Counted from the first letter of the stretch, positions 1 to 8,824 are shown. The stretch: DNA of 64,000 bases from JAMHWF01 sp048500255 (GCA_048500255.1 JASNYH010000001.1:310001-374000), one strand, 5' to 3'. Notes: generated by a model not told the origin, from the letters alone. Numbers and translations are program-made.

Positions 1-2823
1 GTCGAGCGTCTCGCGCCCCTGCTGGCGCAGCTGGTTCGCGAACTCGACGATCAGGATGCCGTGCTTCGTGATCAGGCCGATCAGCGTGATCAGACCGATC
101 TGCGAATAGACGTTGAGCGTGCCTCCGGCGAGCTGCAGCGCGCCGAGCGCGCCGACCATCGACAGCGGCACGCTGAGCATGATGACGAAGGGATCGACGA
201 AGCTCTCGAACTGCGCCGACAGCACGAGGAAGATGAACAGCAGCGCGAGCACGAAGACAAGCCCGAGCGCACCGCTCGAAGCCTTGAACTCGCGCGACAT
301 GCCGTTGAGTTCGGTCGAGTAGCCCGGTTGCAGGACCTTGGCCGCCGTCGCGTCCATGAACTGCAGCGCCTCGCCGAGCGCATAGCCCGGCGCCAGGTTG
401 GCCGTGATCGACACCGAGCGCCGCTGGTTGAAGTGGTTCAGCTCGCGCGGACTGACCGCCTCGCGCAGCGTGACCAGCGACGACAGCGGGATCATCGCCG
501 CGTTGCCGGCGGCGTCGACGCGCCCGCGCACGAACAGCCGGTCGATGTCCTCGGGCGTGACGCGGCCGCGCGCCTCGGTCTGCACGATGACGTCGTACTG
601 CTCGGCGTCGCGCTTGTAGCGCGTGACCTGGCGCCCGCCGAGCATCGTCTCGACCGTGCGCGCGACTTGGTCGACCGACACGCCGGCGTCGGCGGCGCGG
701 TCGCGGTCGACCTGCAGGAAGATCTCGGGCTTGTTCAGCCGCAGGTCGATGTCGGGCTGCACGAGGCCGGGGTTCTTGGCCATCTCGGCGAGGAACTGCT
801 GCGCCACCTTGGCCAGGTTGTCGTACGAGTCCGAGGTGACGATGACGTAGCTGAGCGGCCGCTCGCGAAAGCCCCCGCCGAGCGACGGCGGCGTGACCGG
901 GAAGGCGTTGACGCCGGGCAGCGCCGCGAATCGGGGCAGCATGTCGCGCGCCAGCTGCTGCGCGCTTCGCTCGCGCTGACTCCAGTCGACGGTACGCATC
1001 ACGGCGATGCCCTGCGACACCGTCGGGTTGCCGGTCACGATGAAGATGCGGTCGAACTCGGGATACGTCATGGCGACGCGCTCGATCGCCTGCATGTAGC
1101 GCTGCGTGTAGTCCATCGTCGCGCCGTCGGGCGCCGTCACGGCGGCCAGCACGGTGCCGCGGTCCTCGAGCGGCGCGAGTTCGCTCTTGGTCGTCGTGTA
1201 GAGCCACCAGCTCGCCGCCGCCGACACCGCCATCACGAGCAGCACGATCCAGCGCTGGCCGAGCACGAAGCGCAGCGCCGACTCGTAGCGCGCCGTCGTC
1301 CACACGAGCGACGCCTCCATCAGGCGGTCGAAGCGGCTCGGTCGCGGGTTGTGGCGCAGCAGCTTGCTGCACATCATCGGCGTCAGCGTCAGCGCCGTGA
1401 AACCCGAGACGATGACGGCGCCGGCCAGCGTCAGCGCGAACTCGACGAACAGCCGCCCGGTGCGCCCCGGCGTGAAGGCCAGCGGCGCGAACACGGCGGC
1501 CAGCGTCATCGTCATCGCGACGACGGCGAAGCCCACTTCGCGCACGCCCTGGATCGCCGCCTGGAACGGCGCCAGCCCCTCCTCGATGTGGCGGAAGATG
1601 TTCTCGAGCACGACGATGGCGTCGTCGACGACGAGGCCGATCGCCAGCACCAGCGCCAGCAGCGTCAGCGTGTTGACGGTGAAGCCGGCCGCCGCCATCA
1701 GCGTGAACACGCCGATCAGGCTGACGGGGATCGTCACCAGCGGGATGATCGACGCGCGCAGCGTGCGCAGGAAGACGAAGACGACGAGCGCGACCAGCAC
1801 GACGGCCTCAGCGATCGTCGTGAACACGGACTTGATCGAGCGGTCGATGAAGACGGAGTTGTCATTGGCCTGCTGCACGCGCAGGCCGGCCGGCAGGTCC
1901 TGCTGGATCTTCGGCAGGATCTCGTAGACGCCGGCCGAGACCTCGAGCGGGTTGGCCGTCGCCTGCCGGATCACGCCTACCGATACGGCCGGCACGCCGT
2001 TGAGGCGCACGCTGGAGCGCTCGCTGAGCGCACCCTCCTCGACGCGCGCGACGTCCTGCAGGCGCACCGTGTAGCCGGCGACGGTCTTCAGCGCGATCTC
2101 GGCGAACTGCGGCGCTGTCGCCAGATCGGTGCGCGACGTGACGCTGAACTCGCGCTGCCGGCTCTCGATGCGCCCGGCCGGCACCTCGAGGTTCTGGCGG
2201 CGCAACGCGTCCTCGACGTCCTGCACCGTCAGGCGGTAGGCAGCGAGCTTGTCGGGGTCGATCCAGATGCGCATCGAGAAGCGGCGATCGCCGTAGATGC
2301 GCACGTCGGCGACGCCCGAAACCGTCTGCAGGCGCGGTCGCACGATGCGGTTGATGACGTCGGTGATCTGCAGCGGCGACATCGTGTCGCTCATGAAGGC
2401 GAGCCAGATCGTCGGCGTCGCGTCGGCCTCGACCTTCGTGATCACCGGCTCGTCGACGGCGTCGGGCAGCTTGCCGCGCACGCGGGACGCGCGGTCGCGC
2501 ACGTCGGCCGCGGCGTCCTCGGGCGACTTCGTCAGCTTGAAGCGCACCGTGATCTGGCTTTCCTCGGCGCGCGAAACCGACGTGATGATGTCGACGCCTT
2601 CGATGCCGGCGATCGAGTCCTCGAGCGGCTTGGTCACCGTCGACTCGATCACTTCGGAAGATGCGCCGGTGAGCCGCGTCGACACGTTGACCACGGGCTC
2701 GTCGATGCGCGGGTACTCGCGCACCTGCAGCAGCTTGAACGACACCGCGCCCAGCAGCACCAGCATCAGCGACATCACGGTCGCGAACACCGGTCGGCGG
2801 ATCGAGACTTCGGACAGCTTCAT
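1..2823 (-). CDS. RND efflux permease (HAE1/AcrB-MexB type), 3' end off window
   Basis: Inner-membrane proton-driven pump of a tripartite resistance-nodulation-division efflux system. About 941 residues are visible from the start MKLSEVSIRRPVFATVM; the C-terminus lies beyond position 1. The first membrane helix is followed by the first periplasmic porter loop (VSRAEESQ, VSGVADVRIYG). The transmembrane bundle carries the proton-relay motif VVDDAIVVLEN (paired Asp). A second porter loop (YPEFDRIFIVTGNP) and further helices (ALLFIFLVLSAQFESF) follow. It lies 25 bp downstream of its membrane-fusion partner and is surely co-transcribed with it. Substrate cannot be deduced. The family is certain; the exact subfamily (MexB, MdtB, multidrug versus other) is inferred. 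Confidence 0.95.
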   Translation of the reverse strand, partial: MKLSEVSIRRPVFATVMSLMLVLLGAVSFKLLQVREYPRIDEPVVNVSTRLTGASSEVIESTVTKPLEDSIAGIEGVDIITSVSRAEESQITVRFKLTKSPEDAAADVRDRASRVRGKLPDAVDEPVITKVEADATPTIWLAFMSDTMSPLQITDVINRIVRPRLQTVSGVADVRIYGDRRFSMRIWIDPDKLAAYRLTVQDVEDALRRQNLEVPAGRIESRQREFSVTSRTDLATAPQFAEIALKTVAGYTVRLQDVARVEEGALSERSSVRLNGVPAVSVGVIRQATANPLEVSAGVYEILPKIQQDLPAGLRVQQANDNSVFIDRSIKSVFTTIAEAVVLVALVVFVFLRTLRASIIPLVTIPVSLIGVFTLMAAAGFTVNTLTLLALVLAIGLVVDDAIVVLENIFRHIEEGLAPFQAAIQGVREVGFAVVAMTMTLAAVFAPLAFTPGRTGRLFVEFALTLAGAVIVSGFTALTLTPMMCSKLLRHNPRPSRFDRLMEASLVWTTARYESALRFVLGQRWIVLLVMAVSAAASWWLYTTTKSELAPLEDRGTVLAAVTAPDGATMDYTQRYMQAIERVAMTYPEFDRIFIVTGNPTVSQGIAVMRTVDWSQRERSAQQLARDMLPRFAALPGVNAFPVTPPSLGGGFRERPLSYVIVTSDSYDNLAKVAQQFLAEMAKNPGLVQPDIDLRLNKPEIFLQVDRDRAADAGVSVDQVARTVETMLGGRQVTRYKRDAEQYDVIVQTEARGRVTPEDIDRLFVRGRVDAAGNAAMIPLSSLVTLREAVSPRELNHFNQRRSVSITANLAPGYALGEALQFMDATAAKVLQPGYSTELNGMSREFKASSGALGLVFVLALLFIFLVLSAQFESFVDPFVIMLSVPLSMVGALGALQLAGGTLNVYSQIGLITLIGLITKHGILIVEFANQLRQQGRETLD

Positions 2824-2848
2824 CGGCCGCGACTCCCGCTGCCTCGGC

Positions 2849-3994
2849 TCAGCGCGCGGGCGCCGACGCGGCGCCCGCCACGGCGTCGGCCGGGCCGACC
2901 TCGACGACGCGGACCGGCGTCGCGTCGCGCGGCACGCGCGCCTGACCGGCGGTGACGACGACGTCGCCGTCTCGCAGGCCCTCGACGATCTCGACGCGCC
3001 CCGGCACGCGCAGGCCGATGCGCGCCTCGATGCGCTGCGTCACCTTGCCGTCGGCGCCGTCGACGACCTTGATCAGGTACTGCCGGCCGCCCTGCGGCAC
3101 CAGCGCCTCCTCGGGCACGACGACGGCGTCGGGCCGCACGGCGAACACGATGCGCGTGCGCGCGAACATGCCGGCGCGCAGCACGCCGTCGGGGTTGGGC
3201 AGCCGCGCGCGCACGAGCAGCGAGCGGCCGTTGGCGTCGACCTGCGAGTCGATCGCGTCGACGCGGCCCTGGAAGCGGCGCCCCGGCATGCCGTCGAGCG
3301 TGACTTCGACCTCCTGGCCGACCTTGAGCCGCGACAGCACGCGCTCGGGCAGGCGGAAGTCGACCAGCACCGAGCTCACGTCCTCGATGCCGACGAGGTC
3401 GGCGCCGTCCTTGACATAGTCGCCCAGGCTGACCAGCCGGATGCCGGCGATGCCGTCGAACGGCGCGACGACGCGCATGCGCCCGAGCTGCGCCTGCGCC
3501 AGCGCGACTTGCGCCTCGGCGACCTCGAGCGCGGCGGCGCTTTGGTCGACGGCGCTCTGGCTGACGAAGCCCTGCGTCACCAGCTCGCGGTGGCGCTGCA
3601 GGTTGGTGCGCGCGATGCTCGCCTGCGCCTGCGCCTGCTTGAGCTGCGCCTGCTGCAGCGTGTCGTCGAGCTGCACCAGCAGTTGGCCCTGGCGCACCTT
3701 CTGGCCGTCGGCGAAGGCGATCTTCGCGACGCGCCCGCTGATCTCGGGGCGCAGCATCACGCCCTGGCGCGAGCGCAGCGAGCCGACGGCCTGCGCGTCG
3801 TCGTACAGCGTCGCCACGCGCGCGCGGCCGACCTCGACGGCCACCGGGCCGGCGGCGCCCGTGGCCGGCGCCGCGGCATCGCTGCGCGCCGCGACGCGCG
3901 GCGCGGCGCCGTCGCGCTGCAACCACCAGGCCGCGGTGCCGGCCAGCGCCAGCCCGGCCGCCGCCACGACGGCGTGCCACTTCCTCATCGTCAT
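2849..3994 (-). CDS. RND efflux periplasmic adaptor (membrane fusion protein)
   Basis: Periplasmic adaptor linking the RND permease to an outer-membrane channel; 381 aa. The N-terminus MTMRKWHAVVAAAGLALAG is a membrane anchor or signal. A biotinyl-lipoyl half motif (GRVAKIAFADGQKVRQGQLL) is followed by an alpha-helical hairpin rich in Q/A (QAQLKQAQAQASIART...), the second lipoyl half (VAPFDGIAGIRLVSLGDYV), and beta-barrel and membrane-proximal domains. The ATG at 3994 was chosen over longer in-frame options because the signal-like segment starts there and GGAG lies 9 bp upstream. No outer-membrane factor gene follows within the window. Confidence 0.93.
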   Translation of the reverse strand: MTMRKWHAVVAAAGLALAGTAAWWLQRDGAAPRVAARSDAAAPATGAAGPVAVEVGRARVATLYDDAQAVGSLRSRQGVMLRPEISGRVAKIAFADGQKVRQGQLLVQLDDTLQQAQLKQAQAQASIARTNLQRHRELVTQGFVSQSAVDQSAAALEVAEAQVALAQAQLGRMRVVAPFDGIAGIRLVSLGDYVKDGADLVGIEDVSSVLVDFRLPERVLSRLKVGQEVEVTLDGMPGRRFQGRVDAIDSQVDANGRSLLVRARLPNPDGVLRAGMFARTRIVFAVRPDAVVVPEEALVPQGGRQYLIKVVDGADGKVTQRIEARIGLRVPGRVEIVEGLRDGDVVVTAGQARVPRDATPVRVVEVGPADAVAGAASAPAR

Positions 3995-4025
3995 GCTGTC
4001 TTGCTCCAGCCCCGACTGTACGGCC

Positions 4026-4469
4026 TCAGCCCCGGTCCTGCGCCTCGGCGGCGCCGCGGTTGGCCAGCGCGTCGGCGCGCTCGTTGCCGGGGTCGCCGGC
4101 GTGGCCGCGCACCCAGCGCCACTGCACATGGTGCGCCTGCGCCAGCGCGTCGAGCTGCTGCCACAGGTCCATGTTCTTCACCGGCTTCTTGTCGGCCGTC
4201 TTCCAGCCGCGCTGCTTCCAGCCATGGATCCACTCCGTGATGCCCTTTCGCACGTATTCGCTGTCGGTGTAGACGACGACGTCGCAGCGGCGCTTCAGGG
4301 CCGTCAGGGCCTGGATCACGGCCGTCAGTTCCATGCGGTTGTTCGTGGTGCTCGGCTCGCCGCCGAACAGCTCGCGTTCGTGTTCGCCGGCTCGCAGCCA
4401 CACACCCCAGCCGCCGGGACCGGGATTGCCCTTGCAGGCGCCGTCGGTATAGGCGACGACCGCTGTCAC
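4026..4469 (-). CDS. rnhA: Ribonuclease HI
   Basis: Degrades the RNA strand of RNA-DNA hybrids (R-loops, Okazaki primers). It is 147 aa, the normal size for bacterial RNase HI. All four catalytic carboxylates are visible: Asp in YTDGACKGNPG, Glu in NNRMELTA, Asp in VVYTDSEYV and Asp in NERADALAN; the basic helix KQRGWKTADKK is also present. The start is GTG at 4469, overlapping the TGA of the upstream methyltransferase (GTGA), which implies translational coupling. Pairing of this methyltransferase, rnhA and gloB is common in beta- and gammaproteobacteria. Confidence 0.97.
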   Translation of the reverse strand: MTAVVAYTDGACKGNPGPGGWGVWLRAGEHERELFGGEPSTTNNRMELTAVIQALTALKRRCDVVVYTDSEYVRKGITEWIHGWKQRGWKTADKKPVKNMDLWQQLDALAQAHHVQWRWVRGHAGDPGNERADALANRGAAEAQDRG

Positions 4470-5356
4470 GCCGGCCCCTCGTCGGACGAATGCACCGGCC
4501 GCGCCGGGGCGACCCGGCTTTCGGCCCGCGGCGCGGAAGCCGCCCGGCGATTGGCGACGATGCTCGGCGCCGCGACCGGCTTGCGCTCGTTGCGCGCCAG
4601 GCCGATGACGCGCATGCCGCGCACGCGCTTGACGGCGACGAGCAGGTAGACCGCGCCGAGCACCGGCCACCAGCGCTCGCCGGCCGCGTCCATCCACGCG
4701 AAGCGCGCCAGCCAGCGCGGCGACGCCAGCGGCGGCCTGTAGCGGCCGAAGCGCCCGGCCTCGATCTCGAAGCTGAGCAGGCGCAGCCAGTCGCGCATGC
4801 GCCAGTAGCCGATGGCCGCGCCGGTATCGGGCATGAAGGGCGCGCGCCCGCGGCCGAGCGAGAGCCGCTGGCGCCAGCGACCGCAGCGCCGGCGCAATCC
4901 CCACAGGCTCGTCGGGTTGAAGCCCACGATGACGACGCGCCCCTCGGGCATCAGCACGCGCTCGACTTCGCGCAGCGCCTCGTGCGGATCACGCGCGAGC
5001 TCGAGCGCATGCGGCAGCACGACGAGGTCGAGGCTCTGGTTCGGGAACGGCAGCGCGTCGAAGTCGCAGTGCAGCACGGCCTGCCGGCGCGCCGGCAGCG
5101 CCGCGTCGTCTTCCGGCGGCGCGTCGTCGGGCAGCGGCGGGCGTGGCAGCGCGCCGTCGGTGGCGAGCCAGCGGTGCGGCATGCGGTTGGCGCGTAGCGC
5201 GTCGAGCTCGGGCAGGCCGAGCTGTAACGCATGGAAACCGAAGACGTCGGCGACGACGCGGTCGAGCTGGCGCTGCTCCCAATCGAGCAGGTAACCGCCG
5301 GGCGCAGTACACAGCCAGCGCTCGAGGCCGATGGTAACCTTCGGGTCTGTCGTCAT
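4466..5356 (-). CDS. Class I SAM-dependent methyltransferase-like protein
   Basis: A 296-aa protein of the small methyltransferase family that sits between gloB and rnhA in many proteobacteria; substrate unknown. The later methyltransferase-11 motifs are clear: an acidic segment CDFDALPFPNQSLDLVVL, then LPHALELARDPHEALREVERVLMPEGRVVIVGFNP. The N-terminal glycine-rich SAM loop is degenerate: the expected position reads FGFHALQLGLPE rather than GxGxG. Catalytic competence is therefore uncertain. It overlaps rnhA by 4 bp. Its ATG complement (5354-5356) overlaps the gloB ATG on the other strand. If a leader is needed, a start further inside would have to be used, but no good alternative with a ribosome site is evident. 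Confidence 0.8.
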   Translation of the reverse strand: MTTDPKVTIGLERWLCTAPGGYLLDWEQRQLDRVVADVFGFHALQLGLPELDALRANRMPHRWLATDGALPRPPLPDDAPPEDDAALPARRQAVLHCDFDALPFPNQSLDLVVLPHALELARDPHEALREVERVLMPEGRVVIVGFNPTSLWGLRRRCGRWRQRLSLGRGRAPFMPDTGAAIGYWRMRDWLRLLSFEIEAGRFGRYRPPLASPRWLARFAWMDAAGERWWPVLGAVYLLVAVKRVRGMRVIGLARNERKPVAAPSIVANRRAASAPRAESRVAPARPVHSSDEGPA

Positions 5357-6128
5357 GAATCTCGTCGCACTGCCCGCCTACGCCGACAACTACATCTGGA
5401 TGCTCCACGATGGCCGCCAGGCGCTCGTGGTCGATCCCGGTGAAGCGGCGCCCGTGATGCGTGCGCTCGATGCGCAGCGGCTCGCGCTCGGCGGCATTCT
5501 AGTGACCCACCACCATCCCGATCACGTCGACGGGGTCGACGAGTTGCGCGCCGTGCTGCACGGCCCGGTGTTCGGGCCGGCGCGCGAGCGCATTCCGCAG
5601 CCCTGCACGCCGCTCGCCGACGGCGACCACTGCGAGCTGCTCGGCCTGCGCTTCGACGTGATCGACGTGCCCGGCCACACGGCCGGCCACATCGCCTACG
5701 TACACCGCCCGCCCGACGGCGCCGCGCCGATCCTGTTCTGCGGCGACACGCTGTTTTCGGCCGGCTGCGGCCGCCTCTTCGAAGGCACGGCCGAGCAGAT
5801 GCACGCATCGCTCGAGCGGCTGGCCGCGCTGCCCGGCGACACGCGCGTGTGCTGCGCCCACGAATACACGCTGTCCAACCTGCGCTTTGCCGCCGCCGTC
5901 GAGCCCGGCAACGCCGCCGTCGCCGAGCACACGGTGCGCTGCGAGGCGCAGCGCGCGCGCGGCGAGCCGACGCTGCCGAGCACGCTGGCGCTCGAGCGCG
6001 CCCTCAACCCGTTCCTGCGCTGCACCGAGCCTGCCGTCGTGCGCGTCGCGCAGGCGCTCGGCGCGGCCGACGCGAGCGGCCCCGCCGTGTTCGCCGCGCT
6101 GCGCGAGTGGAAGAACGTCTTCCGATGA
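5355..6128 (+). CDS. gloB: Hydroxyacylglutathione hydrolase (glyoxalase II)
   Basis: Second step of the glyoxalase pathway: hydrolyses S-lactoylglutathione to D-lactate and glutathione. It is 257 aa, typical for the family. The N-terminus MNLVALPAYADNYIW is diagnostic. The dinuclear metal site THHHPDHVDG (residues 51-60) is followed by the metal ligands in VPGHTAGH, FCGDTLF and CCAHEYT, and the short C-terminal helical domain ends EWKNVFR. The ATG at 5355 is preferred to an in-frame ATG at 5331 because it gives the canonical N-terminus. The stop overlaps the mltD start (ATGA), so the two are translationally coupled. Confidence 0.97.
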   Translation: MNLVALPAYADNYIWMLHDGRQALVVDPGEAAPVMRALDAQRLALGGILVTHHHPDHVDGVDELRAVLHGPVFGPARERIPQPCTPLADGDHCELLGLRFDVIDVPGHTAGHIAYVHRPPDGAAPILFCGDTLFSAGCGRLFEGTAEQMHASLERLAALPGDTRVCCAHEYTLSNLRFAAAVEPGNAAVAEHTVRCEAQRARGEPTLPSTLALERALNPFLRCTEPAVVRVAQALGAADASGPAVFAALREWKNVFR

Positions 6129-7768
6129 CGGCGCGCCGCCCGCGACTGCAAGCGCTGTGGCCGCTCGTCGCCGCCGTCGCCATGCTGGCCGGCTGCGCCA
6201 GCATCGACACCACGCCGCCGCCGGCCCCACGCCCCGTCGACGCCGTCGCCACCGCGCCGCTGGCCGCGCCGGCCGCCTCGGCCGTGCCGGCTGCCGCGCC
6301 GCCCGCGGCGGCAGCCTCGGCCGCCGCCGCGGCAAGCGCCGTCGCGGCAGCGCCGCCTGCGGCGCCCGCCAGCGCCGCCGCCGCGCCCGCGCCGATCGAC
6401 CCGCTGCGCCCGTCGGTGCGCGTCGACCCGTACGACATGTCGGCGCACACCGACCTGTGGACGCGCCTCCGCAACGGCTTCGCCATCCCCGACCTCGAGA
6501 CGGCCGAGGTGCGCAGCAGCGAGCAGTGGTACGCGACGCGCCCCGACTACGTGGCGCGCATGACGGAGCGCGCCGGCCGCTACCTGTTCCACATCGTCGA
6601 GGAGGTCGAGCGCCGCGGCCTGCCGACCGAGCTCGCGCTGCTGCCGTTCATCGAGAGCGCCTTCAACCCGCAGGCGATGTCGGTCGCCAAGGCGTCGGGC
6701 ATGTGGCAGTTCATCCCGTCGACGGGGCGCGACTTCGACCTCACGCAGAACATCTTCCGCGACGACCGGCGCGACGTGCTGGCGTCGACGCGCGCCGCGC
6801 TCGACTACCTGCAAAAGCTCCACGGCATGTTCGGCGACTGGCACCTCGCGCTGGCAGCCTACAACTGGGGCGAGGGCAGCGTGCAGCGCGCCATCGCGGC
6901 CAACAAGCGGCGCGGCAGGCCGACCGACTACCTCAGCCTGAAGATGCCGCGCGAGACGCGCTGGTACGTGCCCAAGCTGCAGGCCGTCGAGAACATCGTT
7001 GCGCGCCCCGAGGCCCATTCGCTCGAGCTGCCGGCGCTCGAGAACCACCCCTACTTCCTCGTCGTGCCGATCGAGCGCGACATCGATGTCGACCTCGCGG
7101 CGCGGCTGGCCGACCTGCCTCTCGACGAATTCCGCACCCTCAACCCGCAGCTCAACCGGCCCGTCATCCTGGCCGCCGGCACGCCGCAGGTGCTGCTGCC
7201 CTACGACAACGCCAACCTGTTCGTGCGCAACTACCCCAAGCATCGCGGCCCCTACGCGAGCTGGACGGCGTGGGTCGCGCCCAAGACCCTGCGTCCCGCC
7301 GACGCCGCCAAGCACGTCGGCATGACGGAAGTGCAGCTGCGCGACGTCAACCGCATCCCGCCGCGGGTGCTCGTCGCCGGCGGCTCGACGCTCGTCGTAC
7401 CGCGCCCGCCGGACAGCACGCAGGACGTCTCCGAGCACCTGGCGCAGAACGCCCGCATGGCGCTGACGCCCGAGCGCCCGATGCGACGCATCGCGTTCAA
7501 GGTCGGCCGCAAAGGCTCGACGGTGTCGGCCGTCGCGCGCCAGTACGGCGTGTCGCCGTCGCTCGTCGCCGAATGGAACAGGGTCGGCGCGCAGGCCGCG
7601 TTCAAGGCCGGCCAGTCCGTCGTCGTCTACGTGCCGGCGCGTGCGACGGCGCCCAAGGTGCGCAGCGTGTCGCCGAAGGCGCGTGCCGGGTCGACGTCGC
7701 GCGCCGCCGCGGCAGCGTCGAAGCGCTCGACGCGTTCGGCGAGCGCGGCGCGCCCGACGCACCGCTGA
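6125..7768 (+). CDS. mltD: Membrane-bound lytic murein transglycosylase D
   Basis: Outer-membrane lipoprotein that cleaves peptidoglycan glycan strands. It is 547 aa. A lipoprotein signal ends at the lipobox LAGC (Cys24). A long Ala/Pro linker follows (residues ~30-92), then the SLT domain with catalytic Glu177 in LALLPFIESAFNPQA and the motif ASGMWQFIPSTGRDFDL. A weak LysM-like repeat lies near residues 305-360, and a clear C-terminal LysM (FKVGRKGSTVSAVARQYGVS) precedes a basic Ala/Ser tail. The start ATG overlaps the gloB stop. The unusually long Ala tract is probably a flexible periplasmic spacer. Confidence 0.95.
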   Translation: MTARRPRLQALWPLVAAVAMLAGCASIDTTPPPAPRPVDAVATAPLAAPAASAVPAAAPPAAAASAAAAASAVAAAPPAAPASAAAAPAPIDPLRPSVRVDPYDMSAHTDLWTRLRNGFAIPDLETAEVRSSEQWYATRPDYVARMTERAGRYLFHIVEEVERRGLPTELALLPFIESAFNPQAMSVAKASGMWQFIPSTGRDFDLTQNIFRDDRRDVLASTRAALDYLQKLHGMFGDWHLALAAYNWGEGSVQRAIAANKRRGRPTDYLSLKMPRETRWYVPKLQAVENIVARPEAHSLELPALENHPYFLVVPIERDIDVDLAARLADLPLDEFRTLNPQLNRPVILAAGTPQVLLPYDNANLFVRNYPKHRGPYASWTAWVAPKTLRPADAAKHVGMTEVQLRDVNRIPPRVLVAGGSTLVVPRPPDSTQDVSEHLAQNARMALTPERPMRRIAFKVGRKGSTVSAVARQYGVSPSLVAEWNRVGAQAAFKAGQSVVVYVPARATAPKVRSVSPKARAGSTSRAAAAASKRSTRSASAARPTHR

Positions 7769-7770
7769 CG

Positions 7771-7789
7771 CGGCGCCCGTTCGGCGCCG
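7771..7789. terminator. Hairpin between convergent mltD and recR
   Basis: A perfect 7-bp inverted repeat (CGGCGCC / GGCGCCG, loop CGTTC) fills the 21-bp gap between the two convergent stop codons. It could terminate both transcripts, but there is no T tract on either side, so this is a structural inference only. Confidence 0.4.
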
Positions 7790-8377
7790 TCAGCGCCGCT
7801 CGACGAGCGCGTGCGCGATCGTGCTCAGGTCGACGTACTCGAGCTCGCTGCCCGCCGGCACGCCGCGCGCCAGCCGCGTGACCTGCAGGCCGCGCGCCTT
7901 CAGCGCCTCGGCCAGCACGTGCGCCGTAGCCTCGCCTTCGGCGGTGAAGTTGGTCGCGAGGATCACTTCGTGCACCGTGCCGTCGGCCGCGCGCTCGAGC
8001 AGCTGCTGCACGCCGATGTCACGCGCGCCGATGCCGTCGAGCGGACTCAGCCGCCCCATCAGCACGAAATAAAGGCCGCGATAGCTGCCGGTGCGCTCGA
8101 GCGCCGCCTGGTCGGCCGGCGTCTCGACGACGCACAGCTGTCGCGCGTCGCGCGCCCCGTCGAGGCAGGTGCGGCAGACCGGCTGCTCGGTGAAGGTGTG
8201 ACAGCGCTCGCAGTGGCGGACCCTCCCCACCGCGGCGTGCAGCGCCTGCGACAGCCGCTCGGCGCCCTCGCGGTCGTGCTGCAGCAGGTGGAACGCCATG
8301 CGCTGCGCCGACTTCTGGCCGACCCCGGGCAGGCGGCGCAGCGCGTCGACCAGCGCGTCGAGCGTCGGCTCGTTCAC
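7790..8377 (-). CDS. recR: Recombination mediator RecR
   Basis: RecFOR-pathway protein that helps load RecA on gapped DNA. It is 195 aa from the GTG at 8377 (VNEPTLDALVDALRRLPGVG), the usual length. In order: helix-hairpin-helix (RRLPGVGQKSAQRMAFHLL), four-cysteine zinc finger (CERCHTFTEQPVCRTC), Toprim domain (LCVVETPADQAALERT) and the C-terminal Walker-like segment. A longer in-frame TTG start at 8410 would add a Gly/Pro/Arg stretch encoded by a palindromic repeat and is disfavoured. Third gene of dnaX-ybaB-recR, separated from ybaB by that repeat. Confidence 0.96.
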   Translation of the reverse strand: MNEPTLDALVDALRRLPGVGQKSAQRMAFHLLQHDREGAERLSQALHAAVGRVRHCERCHTFTEQPVCRTCLDGARDARQLCVVETPADQAALERTGSYRGLYFVLMGRLSPLDGIGARDIGVQQLLERAADGTVHEVILATNFTAEGEATAHVLAEALKARGLQVTRLARGVPAGSELEYVDLSTIAHALVERR

Positions 8378-8404
8378 GCGCCGCGCCGGCCCGCCGCCGG
8401 GCCG

Positions 8405-8464
8405 CCCCAAGGCGGGCCGCTCCCCCTCGGGGGGACGCGACGCGGCGCAGCCGCAAGCTTGGGG
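8405..8464. repeat. GC-rich palindromic intergenic repeat between ybaB and recR
   Basis: Nested inverted repeat: outer arms CCCCAAG (8405-8411) and CTTGGGG (8458-8464), inner palindrome TCCCCCTCGGGGGGA (8421-8435). It separates two genes normally packed tightly in one operon. Dispersed palindromes of this CCCC(A/T)AG...CTTGGGG style are frequent between genes in Burkholderiales. It may act as an mRNA stem-loop within the operon. Whether it recurs genome-wide cannot be tested here. Confidence 0.6.
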
Positions 8465-8474
8465 GCCGTCATCT

Positions 8475-8801
8475 CTAGAAGGGGAACTTCATGCCGGGCG
8501 GCAGCGGCATGCCGGCCGTCAGCTTGCCCAGCTTCTCCTGCGACACCGTCTCGGCGCGGCGGATGGCGTCGTTGAACGCGGCGGCGACGAGGTCCTCGAG
8601 CATGTCCTTGTCGTCGGCGAGCAGGCTCGGGTCGATGGCGACGCGGCGCACATCGTGCTTGCACGTCATCGTGACCTTCACCAGGCCGGCACCCGACTGG
8701 CCCTCGACCTCGATCGACGCGAGTTCTTCCTGCGCCCTTTTCAGGTTGTCCTGCATCGCCTGGGCCTGCTTCATCAGGCCGGCGAGTTGACCCTTCATCA
8801 T
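8475..8801 (-). CDS. ybaB: Nucleoid-associated protein YbaB/EbfC
   Basis: Small DNA-binding dimer of the YbaB/EbfC family; 108 aa (MMKGQLAGLMKQAQAMQDN ... PGMKFPF). The central strands EVEGQSGAGLVKVTMTCKHDVRRVAIDPSLL and the following acidic stretch ADDKDMLEDLVAAAFNDA are typical. The start at 8801 has AGGAG eight bases upstream. It lies 23 bp after dnaX, the conserved bacterial arrangement that places it with DNA-repair and replication functions. Confidence 0.95.
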   Translation of the reverse strand: MMKGQLAGLMKQAQAMQDNLKRAQEELASIEVEGQSGAGLVKVTMTCKHDVRRVAIDPSLLADDKDMLEDLVAAAFNDAIRRAETVSQEKLGKLTAGMPLPPGMKFPF

Positions 8802-8824
8802 GAGACTGCTCCTTCGCAGCGGCC

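Noticed and set aside
61..4240. Long plus-strand open frames antisense to the RND efflux genes
   Set aside because: They are His/Arg/Asp-rich translations of the antisense strand of GC-rich coding DNA, without domains; the minus-strand RND permease and adaptor explain the region.
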